This document shows, one piece after another, positions 46,649 through 54,803 of a DNA stretch of 64,000 bases. The notes beneath the pieces were generated by a model. That model saw only the letters and a list, made by a program, of their open reading frames with translations. It had not been told where the DNA came from and ran no database searches. The translations under genes were made by a program, and so were the position numbers. Each line of letters begins with the position of its first letter. The first letter of the stretch is position 1. The DNA lies in NCBI RefSeq assembly GCF_020511115.1, contig NZ_JAJAVH010000015.1:1-64000 (forward strand). Reading direction: 5' to 3'. Origin of the DNA: Luteimonas panaciterrae. GTDB taxonomy: Bacteria; Pseudomonadota; Gammaproteobacteria; Xanthomonadales; Xanthomonadaceae.

Positions 46649-48391
46649 ATGACCAATGAGCGTTTCACGGGAGGAGATTCCCTGCAACCGGGCACGATGG
46701 AGTACTACGTCCATCGCGCGATGATGAAGAACGAGCTGAGGAACGGCGAAGGTGCCTACGAAATCAGCAACGCGCAGCGCGCGGCCAGCGGCCCGAGCTT
46801 CGGCCCTTTCCAGTACGACGTCGGGGCGAATCAAGACGGACGGAATCTGCTCGAACGAATCGCGGGCACCGCCACGGATGCGGCGGGGAAACGCATCATC
46901 GACGACACCGAACTCGCCGACATTCGGGCGCATCTGTACAAGCCCTTCAGCCAGTTCAACGAAGACGATCTCAAGGTCTACAACCGGCTGAAGCCGGAAC
47001 TCGACCAGATGCTGAGCACGACGGCGGGCATGGAGGCGATCAACAGCGACTACATCACCCGGCTGGACACCAAGATCAAGCACATGGACGAGGTGATCGA
47101 TGGCATCGGAAACGAGGCCAACAAGAAATTCCTGCAGGACAGCCCGCTGGCGAAGCTGATCATCCTGGATACGCAGAATCAGTACGGCCCGGCGGTCAAC
47201 GACGGGTTGAAGCAGTTCGCGGGCATGTCGTCGAGCGATCCCGCGATGGACATGCCGGGACGAAAGGCCAATCCCGAAAAGATCCAGGTGCAAGGCGACT
47301 TCGGCCTGGATGACATGATCCGCTACAAGCTGGAAACGCAGTACGGTCAGAATGACGGCGGCGCGCGCGACGTGCTGCGCCGCATCTCCAATCTCGTCGA
47401 TTCGGTCGGCGCGGAGAACGTCAAGCTGTCGGACGAGGACAAGAAATTCCTCGAATCGGGATTACGGCAATATCTGGTGGACAACGGCCGCGATCCGGAA
47501 ATGCTGAAGGATCCGGCCCTGAAAGGCTTGCGCGATCTGGGCGTATTCCCGGACCGCCCGCTCAAGCTGGACGATACCGGCAAGGACGTGAGCGCGTTGC
47601 AGGATCGCCTGGGCAAGCTGGGTTTCACCGCCGAGGGAATGGAGGCCGGCAAGTTCGATGCCGCGACCAAGTCATCGGTGGAGGCGTTCCAGAAGGACAG
47701 AGGGTTGACGGTGACCGGCGAGGCCAACGTGGAGACGTTGAAGGCGCTCGACGAGAGAATCCGTGCGGTGCAGGAAGATCTGAAGTCGCTCGGATACAAG
47801 GATGCCAAGGATCGCCCGCTGAAGGTCGATGGCGATTTCGGCAAAGGCACGATCCATGCGCTGCAGAATTTCCAGCGCGACAACGGACTCGATCCGACCG
47901 GCATCGCCGACAAGCAGACCATCGACGCCATCGCCAAGAAGCTGCCGGACGCGAAGCTGTCCGCAGGCCGCGACGCCGGCGAAACGACGCAGACGACATC
48001 GGCCAACGAACAGCTGGGCAAGAACAATCCGATGTACCAGCAGGCGTTGCAGCAGTTGGAGAAGCTCGGTCCGCAGGCGGGCCTGGCCAATCCGGAGGAC
48101 CGGCAGCGCGCGGCCGCGGCGATCGCGTTCGAGGCCAAGGTGGGCGGCATGAGCCGCATCGACGAGATCGTGCCGAGCACCAATGGCCGGGGCGTGATCG
48201 CCGTGCAGAACAATCCGAACAACGCCGAGGACGTCAACCGCGCCTACGTCGACAAGGCGACCGCGGCGCAGCAGCCGCTGGCGCAGAGCCTGCAGCAGTT
48301 CGATCAGGAGGCGCAGCGCCAGCAAGCGGAGCAGGTCCGTCAGGATCAGCAGCGCACGCAGCAGCATGCCAATCCTGTCAAGGCGGCTTGA
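46649..48391 (+). CDS. T4SS effector candidate 1: unknown N-domain, two PG-binding domains, XVIPCD
   Basis: A 580-residue protein with no signal peptide. Residues 1-290 are a helical domain I do not recognise; a Glu-rich start (KNELRNGEGAYEISN) and SGPSFGPFQYDVG (48-59) recall the catalytic Glu and G-x-Q turn of lysozyme-like folds. Two peptidoglycan-binding type 1 domains follow at about 305-365 and 372-432 (DVSALQDRLGKLGF, IRAVQEDLKSLGY). Residues about 458-580 match XVIPCD (NPMYQQALQQLEKL, GGMSRIDEIVPS, AVQNNPN) and end in a Gln-rich tail. It would be sent by VirD4 into rival cells to attack the wall. The ATG at 46649 follows GGAG. Confidence 0.82.
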   Translation: MTNERFTGGDSLQPGTMEYYVHRAMMKNELRNGEGAYEISNAQRAASGPSFGPFQYDVGANQDGRNLLERIAGTATDAAGKRIIDDTELADIRAHLYKPFSQFNEDDLKVYNRLKPELDQMLSTTAGMEAINSDYITRLDTKIKHMDEVIDGIGNEANKKFLQDSPLAKLIILDTQNQYGPAVNDGLKQFAGMSSSDPAMDMPGRKANPEKIQVQGDFGLDDMIRYKLETQYGQNDGGARDVLRRISNLVDSVGAENVKLSDEDKKFLESGLRQYLVDNGRDPEMLKDPALKGLRDLGVFPDRPLKLDDTGKDVSALQDRLGKLGFTAEGMEAGKFDAATKSSVEAFQKDRGLTVTGEANVETLKALDERIRAVQEDLKSLGYKDAKDRPLKVDGDFGKGTIHALQNFQRDNGLDPTGIADKQTIDAIAKKLPDAKLSAGRDAGETTQTTSANEQLGKNNPMYQQALQQLEKLGPQAGLANPEDRQRAAAAIAFEAKVGGMSRIDEIVPSTNGRGVIAVQNNPNNAEDVNRAYVDKATAAQQPLAQSLQQFDQEAQRQQAEQVRQDQQRTQQHANPVKAA

Positions 48392-48443
48392 GACGATGGC
48401 GGCTTGAGATGATCGTGATCGCGCAAGGTCAAGGGGAAGGCGG

Positions 48444-48469
48444 CCGGATCCCGCTCAGGCGGGGTCCGG
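48444..48469. terminator. Hairpin after effector 1
   Basis: An 11-bp stem (48444-48454 with 48459-48469, one G-T pair) around a TCAG loop, about 50 bases past the effector stop. There is no strong U-run, so termination efficiency is unsure; it may separate the two effector units. Confidence 0.5.
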
Positions 48470-48596
48470 TCGGCCGTGATTTCTCGGTGGCGGCGATGGC
48501 GCCATACCCTGCCGTTCGGGAGTGGCGAGGGCGTCGTTCCGGAGGTTTCCTTGTAAGATCGTTCCCGGTTTCCCCCGACCCCCAGGACGCGACGGC

Positions 48597-49526
48597 ATGA
48601 CGCACGGCAAAACGCTTCTCTTGGCGCTGGCGGTTTTGTTGGTCAGCGCATGCGATGCCAAGCCCCCGGAGGGCGCGTCCGCCGCGCCCGGCGACAAGGC
48701 GGCGTCTTCACAGAGTAGTTCCGCTCCTTCAACACAACAGGATGTTCCGACAGTGCCCAACGACAACCAGAATGCCTCCGCCATCAAGCCGCCATCCCCG
48801 GACAGCGTGCTGTACATGATCTACAAGAAGGACGGTGACGGGGCCACTTCGTACGAGGTCGACTACGGCAGCTGGGTGACCTACTGGTACGGCCATCAGT
48901 TCGATTTCAAGGGCAAGCACTACTTCACCGGTTTCGCCTACAAGACGCCGGAAAAATTCGGCGAGGAAGAACAGGACGCGCCGGCCGATCCCGAAGGAAC
49001 GGTGGCGATCTCGCAGGCCACCTTCGAATTGACCAAGCCGCAGGACAAGGCGCCGTGGGCGCTGCGGGAGGCGGATGGCTTCGTCGGCGAGTTCGGCGCC
49101 TACGGCAAGGCGAGCGATATCGATGAGACGCGCCAGCCGCAGAGCTACGAAACCCAGGACGGCCGGTTGCTGCTGGCGGTGCCGACGACCACGTTCTCGA
49201 CCGGTGTGGCGACGGCGGGCTTCGCGCTGTTCGTGTTCGATCCAGCCGAAGTGAACAAGCTACGCGACAAGCACTGGGCCTACATCGGCAGCATCGTGAC
49301 CGGATCGGACAACGAAGCGGCCTGCGACGAAGGCAAGGTGATGCCGTGCGCGAAGAGCACCGGCGCGCTGGCGTTCCTGGCGCCCAAGCAGGGCAGCGGT
49401 CTGCCGACAGTGCAGGTGACGCCGTCCGGAACGGTGATCGATGCGCCGGGCAAGACGCGCACGCTGGGAGCTTCCGACGTCGCGACCTACGCGTACGACA
49501 CGGAAAAGAACAGCTACAACCCCTAA
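48597..49526 (+). CDS. Lipoprotein, probable immunity to effector 2
   Basis: A 309-residue lipoprotein: signal MTHGKTLLLALAVLLVSAC, Cys in the lipobox, then a Ser/Ala/Gln-rich linker to about residue 65. The rest is a mixed alpha/beta domain (SVLYMIYKKDGDGATSYEVD, GHQFDFKGKHYFTGFAYKT, WAYIGSIVTGSDNEAACDEG) that I cannot place in a family. It lies 95 bases upstream of a secreted wall hydrolase gene. By the X-Tfi rule it should bind and inhibit that enzyme in the periplasm; this is inference from position and signal sequence. Confidence 0.7.
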   Translation: MTHGKTLLLALAVLLVSACDAKPPEGASAAPGDKAASSQSSSAPSTQQDVPTVPNDNQNASAIKPPSPDSVLYMIYKKDGDGATSYEVDYGSWVTYWYGHQFDFKGKHYFTGFAYKTPEKFGEEEQDAPADPEGTVAISQATFELTKPQDKAPWALREADGFVGEFGAYGKASDIDETRQPQSYETQDGRLLLAVPTTTFSTGVATAGFALFVFDPAEVNKLRDKHWAYIGSIVTGSDNEAACDEGKVMPCAKSTGALAFLAPKQGSGLPTVQVTPSGTVIDAPGKTRTLGASDVATYAYDTEKNSYNP

Positions 49527-49621
49527 TACTTTTTCATTGTTGACCGAGAACGCGAGACTAAAGGACGAGTCCGGTTGGCGCATCGCGGCACGACGCCGCA
49601 CAACACCAAGAGGAGCCAGAG

Positions 49622-51403
49622 ATGGCACAGGATTACAGCAGAAGGGAAGTTCTCGACATCATCGAACGCGTCGCCAACGACCGGGGCATATCCCGCGACG
49701 ATTTCCTGCGATTCGCGTATATCGAGACCGGTGGCAATTTCAACGAGCGCGCGCACAACCGCGGCAGTGACGCCAAGGGTCTGTTCCAGTTCGTGCCGGG
49801 AACGGCGGCCCAGTACGGGATCACCGGTCGCGAGTACGATCCGCAAGTCAACACCGATGCGGCCGCGCGCTTGTATTTGAACAACCGCCGCGATCTGGTC
49901 AATACGCACGAGCGCAATGGCCGGCCGTATCTGTCCGGCGCGGCGGAGCCGAACGGTCTGGACATGTACCTCGCGCATCAGCAGGGCTCGGGCGGCTATC
50001 GCTCGATCCAGAACGCGATCGCGACCGGCGAGTTCAGCCTCTCCAGCACGCGCCGCAACATCTTGGCGAACGTCAGTTCCGACGATTTCGAGCGGCTGAC
50101 CGGTCACAAGTACCAGGACTTCCGCAACATGCAGCCGCGCGAGATGGCGACGGCGTTCACTCACTATTGGGATGCCAAGTTCGATCGCGTGCGGATTCCC
50201 GAGAAGGACATCGAGCCGATCACCGCTGGCCAGCAGCCGGTCCAGACTCCGACGACGCCGGCGGCTTCCGCATTGGCCGACGGCGTGTTGCGCAAGAACG
50301 AGCGCGGCCCGGAAGTGATCAGCATGCAGCAGTCGCTCAACCAGCTCGGCTTCCGCGATGGTCGCGGCCAGCAGCTGGAGACGCGCACCGGCATCTATGG
50401 TGATCGTACGGCCGAGTCGGTTCGGAGCTTCCAGCAGGCGAACCACATCGAGCCCACCGGCGTCGCCGATCGCCGCACGCTGGACGCGATCAACGCCCAG
50501 CTGCAGCTGCCGGCCGAAAGCCGCAATCGTCCGCCGGCCCCACAGGCCGACGGCAACTGGCCGGCGCCCGGCAACACCACCATCAACCGCGCCGACAAGC
50601 ACGGTGAAGGGCATGGCGAATTCGGGACTTCCCGCGCCGGCGGTACCCGGACGCACAAGGGCGTCGACATCCAGGGCAACGTGGGCGATCCGATCCAGGC
50701 CTACGCCGGCGGTACCGTGCGCGTGCAGCCGAACAACGGCGGCGCCGGCAACACGGTCACGATCGATCACGGCAACGGCGTGGTGACGCGCTACTTCCAT
50801 CTGAAGGACATCAACGTCCAGGACGGCCAGCGCGTCGAAGCCGGCGCGCAGGTCGGCACGATGGGCCGCACGGGCAACACGCCGCGTCAGGGCGACACGC
50901 ATCTGCATTTCGAGATGTGGCGGAACGGCCGCGCCGTTGATCCGATGAACTATCTGACGGTGCCGGGCCGCGAGCGCGCGGCGCAGCCGACGACGGAAGC
51001 CCCGGCTCCCAGGCCGGCGGCTCCGAGCAACGCCGAGCTGGGCCGCGACAACCCGCTGTACAACCAGGCGCTGGCGCATCTGGAGAAGCTGGGCCCGAAC
51101 GGCGGCTTCAAGAACCGCGACGAGATGGAGCGTGCGGCGGCGACGACCGCCTTCGAAGCCAAGGTCACGGGCCTCAGCCGTATCGATGCCCTGGTGGCCA
51201 GCACGACCGGGCAGGGCCTGATCGCGGCGCAGACCAATCCGAACAACCCGCACGACACCCAGCGCGTGTACGTGGACAAGCAGCAGGCGGTGGCGCAGCC
51301 GGTGTCGGAGCGGTTGCAGCAGTTCGATGCCGAGGTCAAGGCGCAGGAGAAGAGCCAGCCTGGCCAGACGCAGGCAGCGCAGCCGCAAGGGCCGAGTTTG
51401 TAA
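49622..51403 (+). CDS. T4SS effector candidate 2: transglycosylase-PG binding-M23 peptidase-XVIPCD
   Basis: A 593-residue modular protein without a signal peptide. Residues 10-115: lytic transglycosylase with catalytic Glu35 (FAYIETGGNF) and GLFQFVPGTAAQYG. Residues 222-290: peptidoglycan-binding type 1 (QSLNQLGFRDG, GIYGDRTAESVRSFQ). Residues 322-445: M23 endopeptidase with zinc site THKGVDIQG (His345, Asp349) and DTHLHFEM (His427, His429). Residues 470-593: XVIPCD (NPLYNQALAHLEKLGPNG, GLSRIDALVAS, RVYVDKQQA) with a Gln-rich tail. It could cut both glycan strands and peptide cross-links of a target cell after VirD4-dependent delivery. Both catalytic sites look intact. Confidence 0.9.
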   Translation: MAQDYSRREVLDIIERVANDRGISRDDFLRFAYIETGGNFNERAHNRGSDAKGLFQFVPGTAAQYGITGREYDPQVNTDAAARLYLNNRRDLVNTHERNGRPYLSGAAEPNGLDMYLAHQQGSGGYRSIQNAIATGEFSLSSTRRNILANVSSDDFERLTGHKYQDFRNMQPREMATAFTHYWDAKFDRVRIPEKDIEPITAGQQPVQTPTTPAASALADGVLRKNERGPEVISMQQSLNQLGFRDGRGQQLETRTGIYGDRTAESVRSFQQANHIEPTGVADRRTLDAINAQLQLPAESRNRPPAPQADGNWPAPGNTTINRADKHGEGHGEFGTSRAGGTRTHKGVDIQGNVGDPIQAYAGGTVRVQPNNGGAGNTVTIDHGNGVVTRYFHLKDINVQDGQRVEAGAQVGTMGRTGNTPRQGDTHLHFEMWRNGRAVDPMNYLTVPGRERAAQPTTEAPAPRPAAPSNAELGRDNPLYNQALAHLEKLGPNGGFKNRDEMERAAATTAFEAKVTGLSRIDALVASTTGQGLIAAQTNPNNPHDTQRVYVDKQQAVAQPVSERLQQFDAEVKAQEKSQPGQTQAAQPQGPSL

Positions 51404-51437
51404 GCCTCGTTCCACGGTTCGCAATGCGCGATGCAAG

Positions 51438-51461
51438 AACCCCACTTCGGTGGGGTTTTTG
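51438..51461 (+). terminator. Terminator after effector 2
   Basis: An 8-bp stem AACCCCAC / GTGGGGTT with TTCG loop, followed by TTT. It ends the second effector unit. Confidence 0.85.
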
Positions 51462-51682
51462 CTGTGTCCGTTTCAGGCCGAGCGGGGCGGAACCCTGGCG
51501 GCGCAGGGGCGAGATGCGACGCCCATCGCGAATTGCGACAGTTGGCGACAAGGAGGCAGCGGCGAGCAGCCCGTAGTGATAAAAATTGTGGGGCGGGCCG
51601 CCGCTTGCACGCGGCTCGTGTCCGGCCCTTGCCGGACACCATCGCTGATCACTCAAGTCATCACGCTCTCTAGGGGGGAGAC

Positions 51683-52549
51683 ATGAAGACGCAGATCGCC
51701 ATTTTCATGGCGTCATGTTTATTGCTGTCCGGCTGTACCAGCATGCGCGAGAACATTCGCGATGCCAGGCCCGATCGAGTACCGCTTCCGATTTACACGG
51801 CCGCCAAGGACGCTAAAGAAGATCCTGACGTCAAGCGTTACTACGGAGATCCCACGAGCCTCATTGAAAACTTCGAGGACGCCGCGAAAACCGCGCGTAG
51901 ACAGGACGTGCTGCCTACGAAGGTCGATCTGCAACGCTACATGTACCTGGGCTTCGCCTTGTCCGAGGTCTATTGCGGCGTTTATATCAACCAGCTCACG
52001 AACGCATACAGCCATCAACGTTTCGCGCGCAGCACGACATCGGATGTCGGTGGCCTGACGGCACTGGGGCTTGGACTTCTGAAGAATTCCGCGCAGATTG
52101 TGTCTCTCGCCGCGGGCGGTTTCGCGTTCGCCGACAACGTGTTCCGCAACTACTCGTCCTCGTACATGCCGCCGGACAACATCAGGAAGAACTTCGATGT
52201 GCTGTATCGGGCGCGGGGTCAGTTACTCAAGCAGCTGAGCACGGAGGATGTGAGCAACGTCGCGCAGGTCGAGGCGAGGATCAATTTCTATGCATCCACG
52301 TGCACGATGGCCTGGATGGAGCGGTTGGTGTCCTCGGTCGCGGAAACGGCGACGGATGCTCAGATTCAAAAGGTGCTGGATCCTTCGAATCCGACAACAG
52401 AAGTGCAGGCCCCTTCGAATCCAGCGGAACAGGTGCAGCCCCCTCCGAAGCCTGCGGGACAGGTACAGCCTCCTTCGAGCCCCGCGTCCACGTCGGTCGA
52501 ATCCAATCTGAGAAACGTGCCCGAGCCCACCAAGCCGAAGACGCCTTGA
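51683..52549 (+). CDS. Orphan lipoprotein with 30-bp repeat tail
   Basis: A 288-residue lipoprotein (signal MKTQIAIFMASCLLLSGC, lipobox LSGC). The middle is helical with a Gly/Ala-rich hydrophobic stretch (GLGLLKNSAQIVSLAAGGFA) and one Cys. The end has three 10-residue units (PSNPxxxVQx) and a partial fourth, encoded by 30-bp DNA repeats at 52382-52471. I do not recognise the family. It has its own ribosome site (GGGGGGAG) after a terminator and closes the island. Envelope location fits either an immunity protein for an effector elsewhere or a structural lipoprotein. Confidence 0.75.
   Translation: MKTQIAIFMASCLLLSGCTSMRENIRDARPDRVPLPIYTAAKDAKEDPDVKRYYGDPTSLIENFEDAAKTARRQDVLPTKVDLQRYMYLGFALSEVYCGVYINQLTNAYSHQRFARSTTSDVGGLTALGLGLLKNSAQIVSLAAGGFAFADNVFRNYSSSYMPPDNIRKNFDVLYRARGQLLKQLSTEDVSNVAQVEARINFYASTCTMAWMERLVSSVAETATDAQIQKVLDPSNPTTEVQAPSNPAEQVQPPPKPAGQVQPPSSPASTSVESNLRNVPEPTKPKTP
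52382..52471 (+). repeat. Three 30-bp tandem repeats in the orphan lipoprotein
   Basis: Units begin at 52382, 52412 and 52442 and each starts CCTTCGAA or CCTCCGAA; a fourth partial unit begins at 52472. Each encodes a ten-residue Pro-rich module, so copy number could change without a frameshift. Confidence 0.85.
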
Positions 52550-52562
52550 GTGAACTGCAAAC

Positions 52563-52600
52563 AAAAAAAGAAGCCGCGGATCACCGCGGCTTCTTCGTTT
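52563..52600. terminator. Bidirectional terminator between the island and tsf
   Basis: An 11-bp stem (arms 52569-52579 and 52584-52594, AGAAGCCGCGG) is flanked by seven A on the left and TCGTTT on the right. It can stop tsf transcription on the minus strand and the orphan lipoprotein on the plus strand. Confidence 0.88.
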
Positions 52601-52622
52601 CTAGCGAGGGCAGGGAAGCGGC

Positions 52623-53504
52623 TTACGCCAGACCGGCCTGCTTCATCACTTCGGCGGCATAGTCCTCGACCACCTTCTCGATGCCTTCGCCGACGGCCAG
52701 GCGCTGGAAGGAGATGACTTCGGCGCCGGCGCCCTTCAGCACGGCTTCGACGCTCTTGTCGGTGTCGAGCACGTAGGGCTGGCCGTACAACGTGACCTCG
52801 TTGACGATCTTGGCGATCTTGCCGCCGATGATCTTCTCGAGGATCTCGGCCGGCTTGGCCTTGTCCTTCTCCGACATCTTGGCCAGTTCGATTTCCTTTT
52901 CCTTGGCGACGAACTCGGCCGGGACGTCGGACGCCTTGATGTGCGGCGGGTTCATCGCCGCGATGTGCATGGCCAGGCCGCGCGCCAGATCGGCATCGCC
53001 GCCCTTGACCTCGACCAGCACGCCGATGCGGCCGCCGTGCACGTAGGCAGCGACGTTGTTGGCGCTGTCGATGCGGGACAGGCGACGCACCTGCACGTTC
53101 TCGCCGACCTTGGCGATCAGCAGCGCGCGCGTTTCCTCGACCGTGTTGCCGCCCGAGGTCTTGGCCGCCTTCAACGCTTCGGCGTCCTGGGCGCCGCTGC
53201 TCAGCGCGGTCTTGGCGACTTCATCGGTGAAGGCGACGAAGTTGCCGTCCTTCGCGACGAAGTCGGTCTCGGAATTGATTTCCACCAGCACGGCCTTGCC
53301 GCCGTCCTGCGCCATCGAGATGCGGCCTTCGGCGGCGACGCGGCCGGCCTTCTTGTCGGCCTTGGCCAGGCCCGACTTGCGCAGCCACTCGGCGGCGGCA
53401 TCGATGTCGCCGTTGTTTTCGGTCAGCGCTTTCTTGCATTCCATCATGCCGGCGCCGGTGCGCTCGCGCAGTTCCTTGACCAGGGAAGCGGTGATTTCAG
53501 CCAT
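52623..53504 (-). CDS. tsf: Elongation factor Ts
   Basis: A 293-residue EF-Ts. It starts [20 protein letters not shown], the usual N-terminal motif, and carries the conserved [27 protein letters not shown] and LYGQPYVLD segments. It exchanges GDP for GTP on EF-Tu. It follows rpsB with a 198-base gap that contains a pair of REP-like repeats. Confidence 0.97.
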   Translation of the reverse strand: MAEITASLVKELRERTGAGMMECKKALTENNGDIDAAAEWLRKSGLAKADKKAGRVAAEGRISMAQDGGKAVLVEINSETDFVAKDGNFVAFTDEVAKTALSSGAQDAEALKAAKTSGGNTVEETRALLIAKVGENVQVRRLSRIDSANNVAAYVHGGRIGVLVEVKGGDADLARGLAMHIAAMNPPHIKASDVPAEFVAKEKEIELAKMSEKDKAKPAEILEKIIGGKIAKIVNEVTLYGQPYVLDTDKSVEAVLKGAGAEVISFQRLAVGEGIEKVVEDYAAEVMKQAGLA

Positions 53505-53532
53505 TGGGGGTTACCTCGATGTGTTTAGAGAT

Positions 53533-53653
53533 GTCATGCCCGCGAAAGCGGAATTTCAGCGTCCTTGCGCTTCGGCAAGCACGCGATGGCGGCACGAAAT
53601 CGCTGGATGACCAGCTATTCGGCTGTTGAAAACCCCGCTTTCGCGGGCATGAC
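53533..53653. repeat. REP-like inverted doublet between rpsB and tsf
   Basis: A 19-bp arm GTCATGCCCGCGAAAGCGG (53533-53551) is repeated in perfect reverse complement at 53635-53653, with 83 bases between. The middle contains CGCTGGATGACCAGC. It resembles the short mobile palindromes spread in xanthomonad genomes and could fold the rpsB-tsf message. Confidence 0.8.
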
Positions 53654-53702
53654 GAACAGAAGTGACAGCCGCGCAGCATTGCGCGGCTGCGTGACGGCCG
53701 GA

Positions 53703-54536
53703 TTACTCGGCGGCCGGCGTTTCGGTCAGGCCGTCGTCCTTGGCGGAAGCGCGCTTGGGCGGGCCTTTCTTCGCCGGAGGAGCGCGGCGTGCGGACTTGC
53801 CTTCGCCATCGGCTTCGACGAACTCTTCTTCGCGCACGGTCGCTGCCTGCGGCGCGGCGGCCTTGCCTTCCAGCACGGCGTCGGCGGCGGCGCGGGCGTA
53901 CAGCTGCACGGCGCGGATGGCGTCGTCGTTGCCGGGAATGGCGTAGTCGACCAGGGCCGGATCGTAGTTGGTGTCGACGACCGCGATCACCGGGATGCCG
54001 AGCTTCTTGGCTTCCTTGATAGCGATGTCTTCATGGCCGATGTCGATCACGAACAGGGCGTCGGGCAGACGGTTCATGTCCTTGATGCCGCCGAGCGAGG
54101 CGTCCAGCTTCTCGCGCTCGCGACGCAGGCCCAGCACTTCGTGCTTGACCAGCTTCTGGAAGGTGCCGTCGGTTTCGCCGGCTTCCAGTTCCTTCAGGCG
54201 CGAGACCGAAGCCTTCACGGTGCGGAAGTTGGTCAGCGTGCCGCCCAGCCAGCGTTGGGTCATGTAGGGCATGCCGCAACGCTCGGCTTCTTCCTTGATG
54301 GCTTCGCGCGCGCTGCGCTTGGTGCCGACGAACAGGATCATGCCGCGCTTCTGCGCGATCGCGGAGATGAAGTTCATCGCGTCGCCGAACAGCGGCACGG
54401 TCTTTTCAAGGTTGATGATGTGGATCTTGCCGCGGGCACCGAAGATGTACGGCGCCATCTTGGGATTCCAGTAGCGGGTCTGGTGGCCGAAGTGCACGCC
54501 GGCTTCCAGCATCTGGCGCATGGTGATCTGGGGCAT
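53703..54536 (-). CDS. rpsB: 30S ribosomal protein S2
   Basis: A 277-residue S2. It starts [19 protein letters not shown] and has [33 protein letters not shown] and [10 protein letters not shown]. The last 30-40 residues are a Lys/Arg/Ala/Pro-rich extension ([18 protein letters not shown]) beyond E. coli S2, as in other xanthomonads. The ATG at 54536 begins the conserved sequence. A promoter and a leader of nearly 200 bases precede it. Confidence 0.97.
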   Translation of the reverse strand: MPQITMRQMLEAGVHFGHQTRYWNPKMAPYIFGARGKIHIINLEKTVPLFGDAMNFISAIAQKRGMILFVGTKRSAREAIKEEAERCGMPYMTQRWLGGTLTNFRTVKASVSRLKELEAGETDGTFQKLVKHEVLGLRREREKLDASLGGIKDMNRLPDALFVIDIGHEDIAIKEAKKLGIPVIAVVDTNYDPALVDYAIPGNDDAIRAVQLYARAAADAVLEGKAAAPQAATVREEEFVEADGEGKSARRAPPAKKGPPKRASAKDDGLTETPAAE

Positions 54537-54736
54537 TGCTTGGTAACTCCTGGGTGTGGAATCGCGGGCATCGCACGCGATGCCTTCAACAATTCCGGGG
54601 TTGGGCCTCCCCGACTGCCGCCGTGACCGACCTTCTCGCGAAGGACCCCGGCACGGGTGTTTGCAGCGGGTGTGTATTCGCCGGTGACGCCCGGCGTGGG
54701 CGACTTCCATGGGCCAGGGGCCCACAAAGCCGCGGA

Positions 54737-54766
54737 ATTATAGCCGGAGGGGGGATTCCGCTGCAA
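54737..54766 (-). promoter_or_regulatory. Promoter of rpsB-tsf
   Basis: On the minus strand a perfect TATAAT (54737-54742) is preceded by TTGCAG after 18 bases (54761-54766). The start site would be near 54730, giving a leader of about 195 bases to the rpsB start, room for the known S2 autoregulatory structure. Confidence 0.7.
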
Positions 54767-54803
54767 ACCGATCCCTGGACCGGCTTCAGGCCCCGGAGGC
54801 CGG

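Noticed and set aside
29178..52549. Conjugative element interpretation of the T4SS
   Set aside because: No relaxase, oriT-like region or partition genes; cargo and VirB7 type point to effector secretion.
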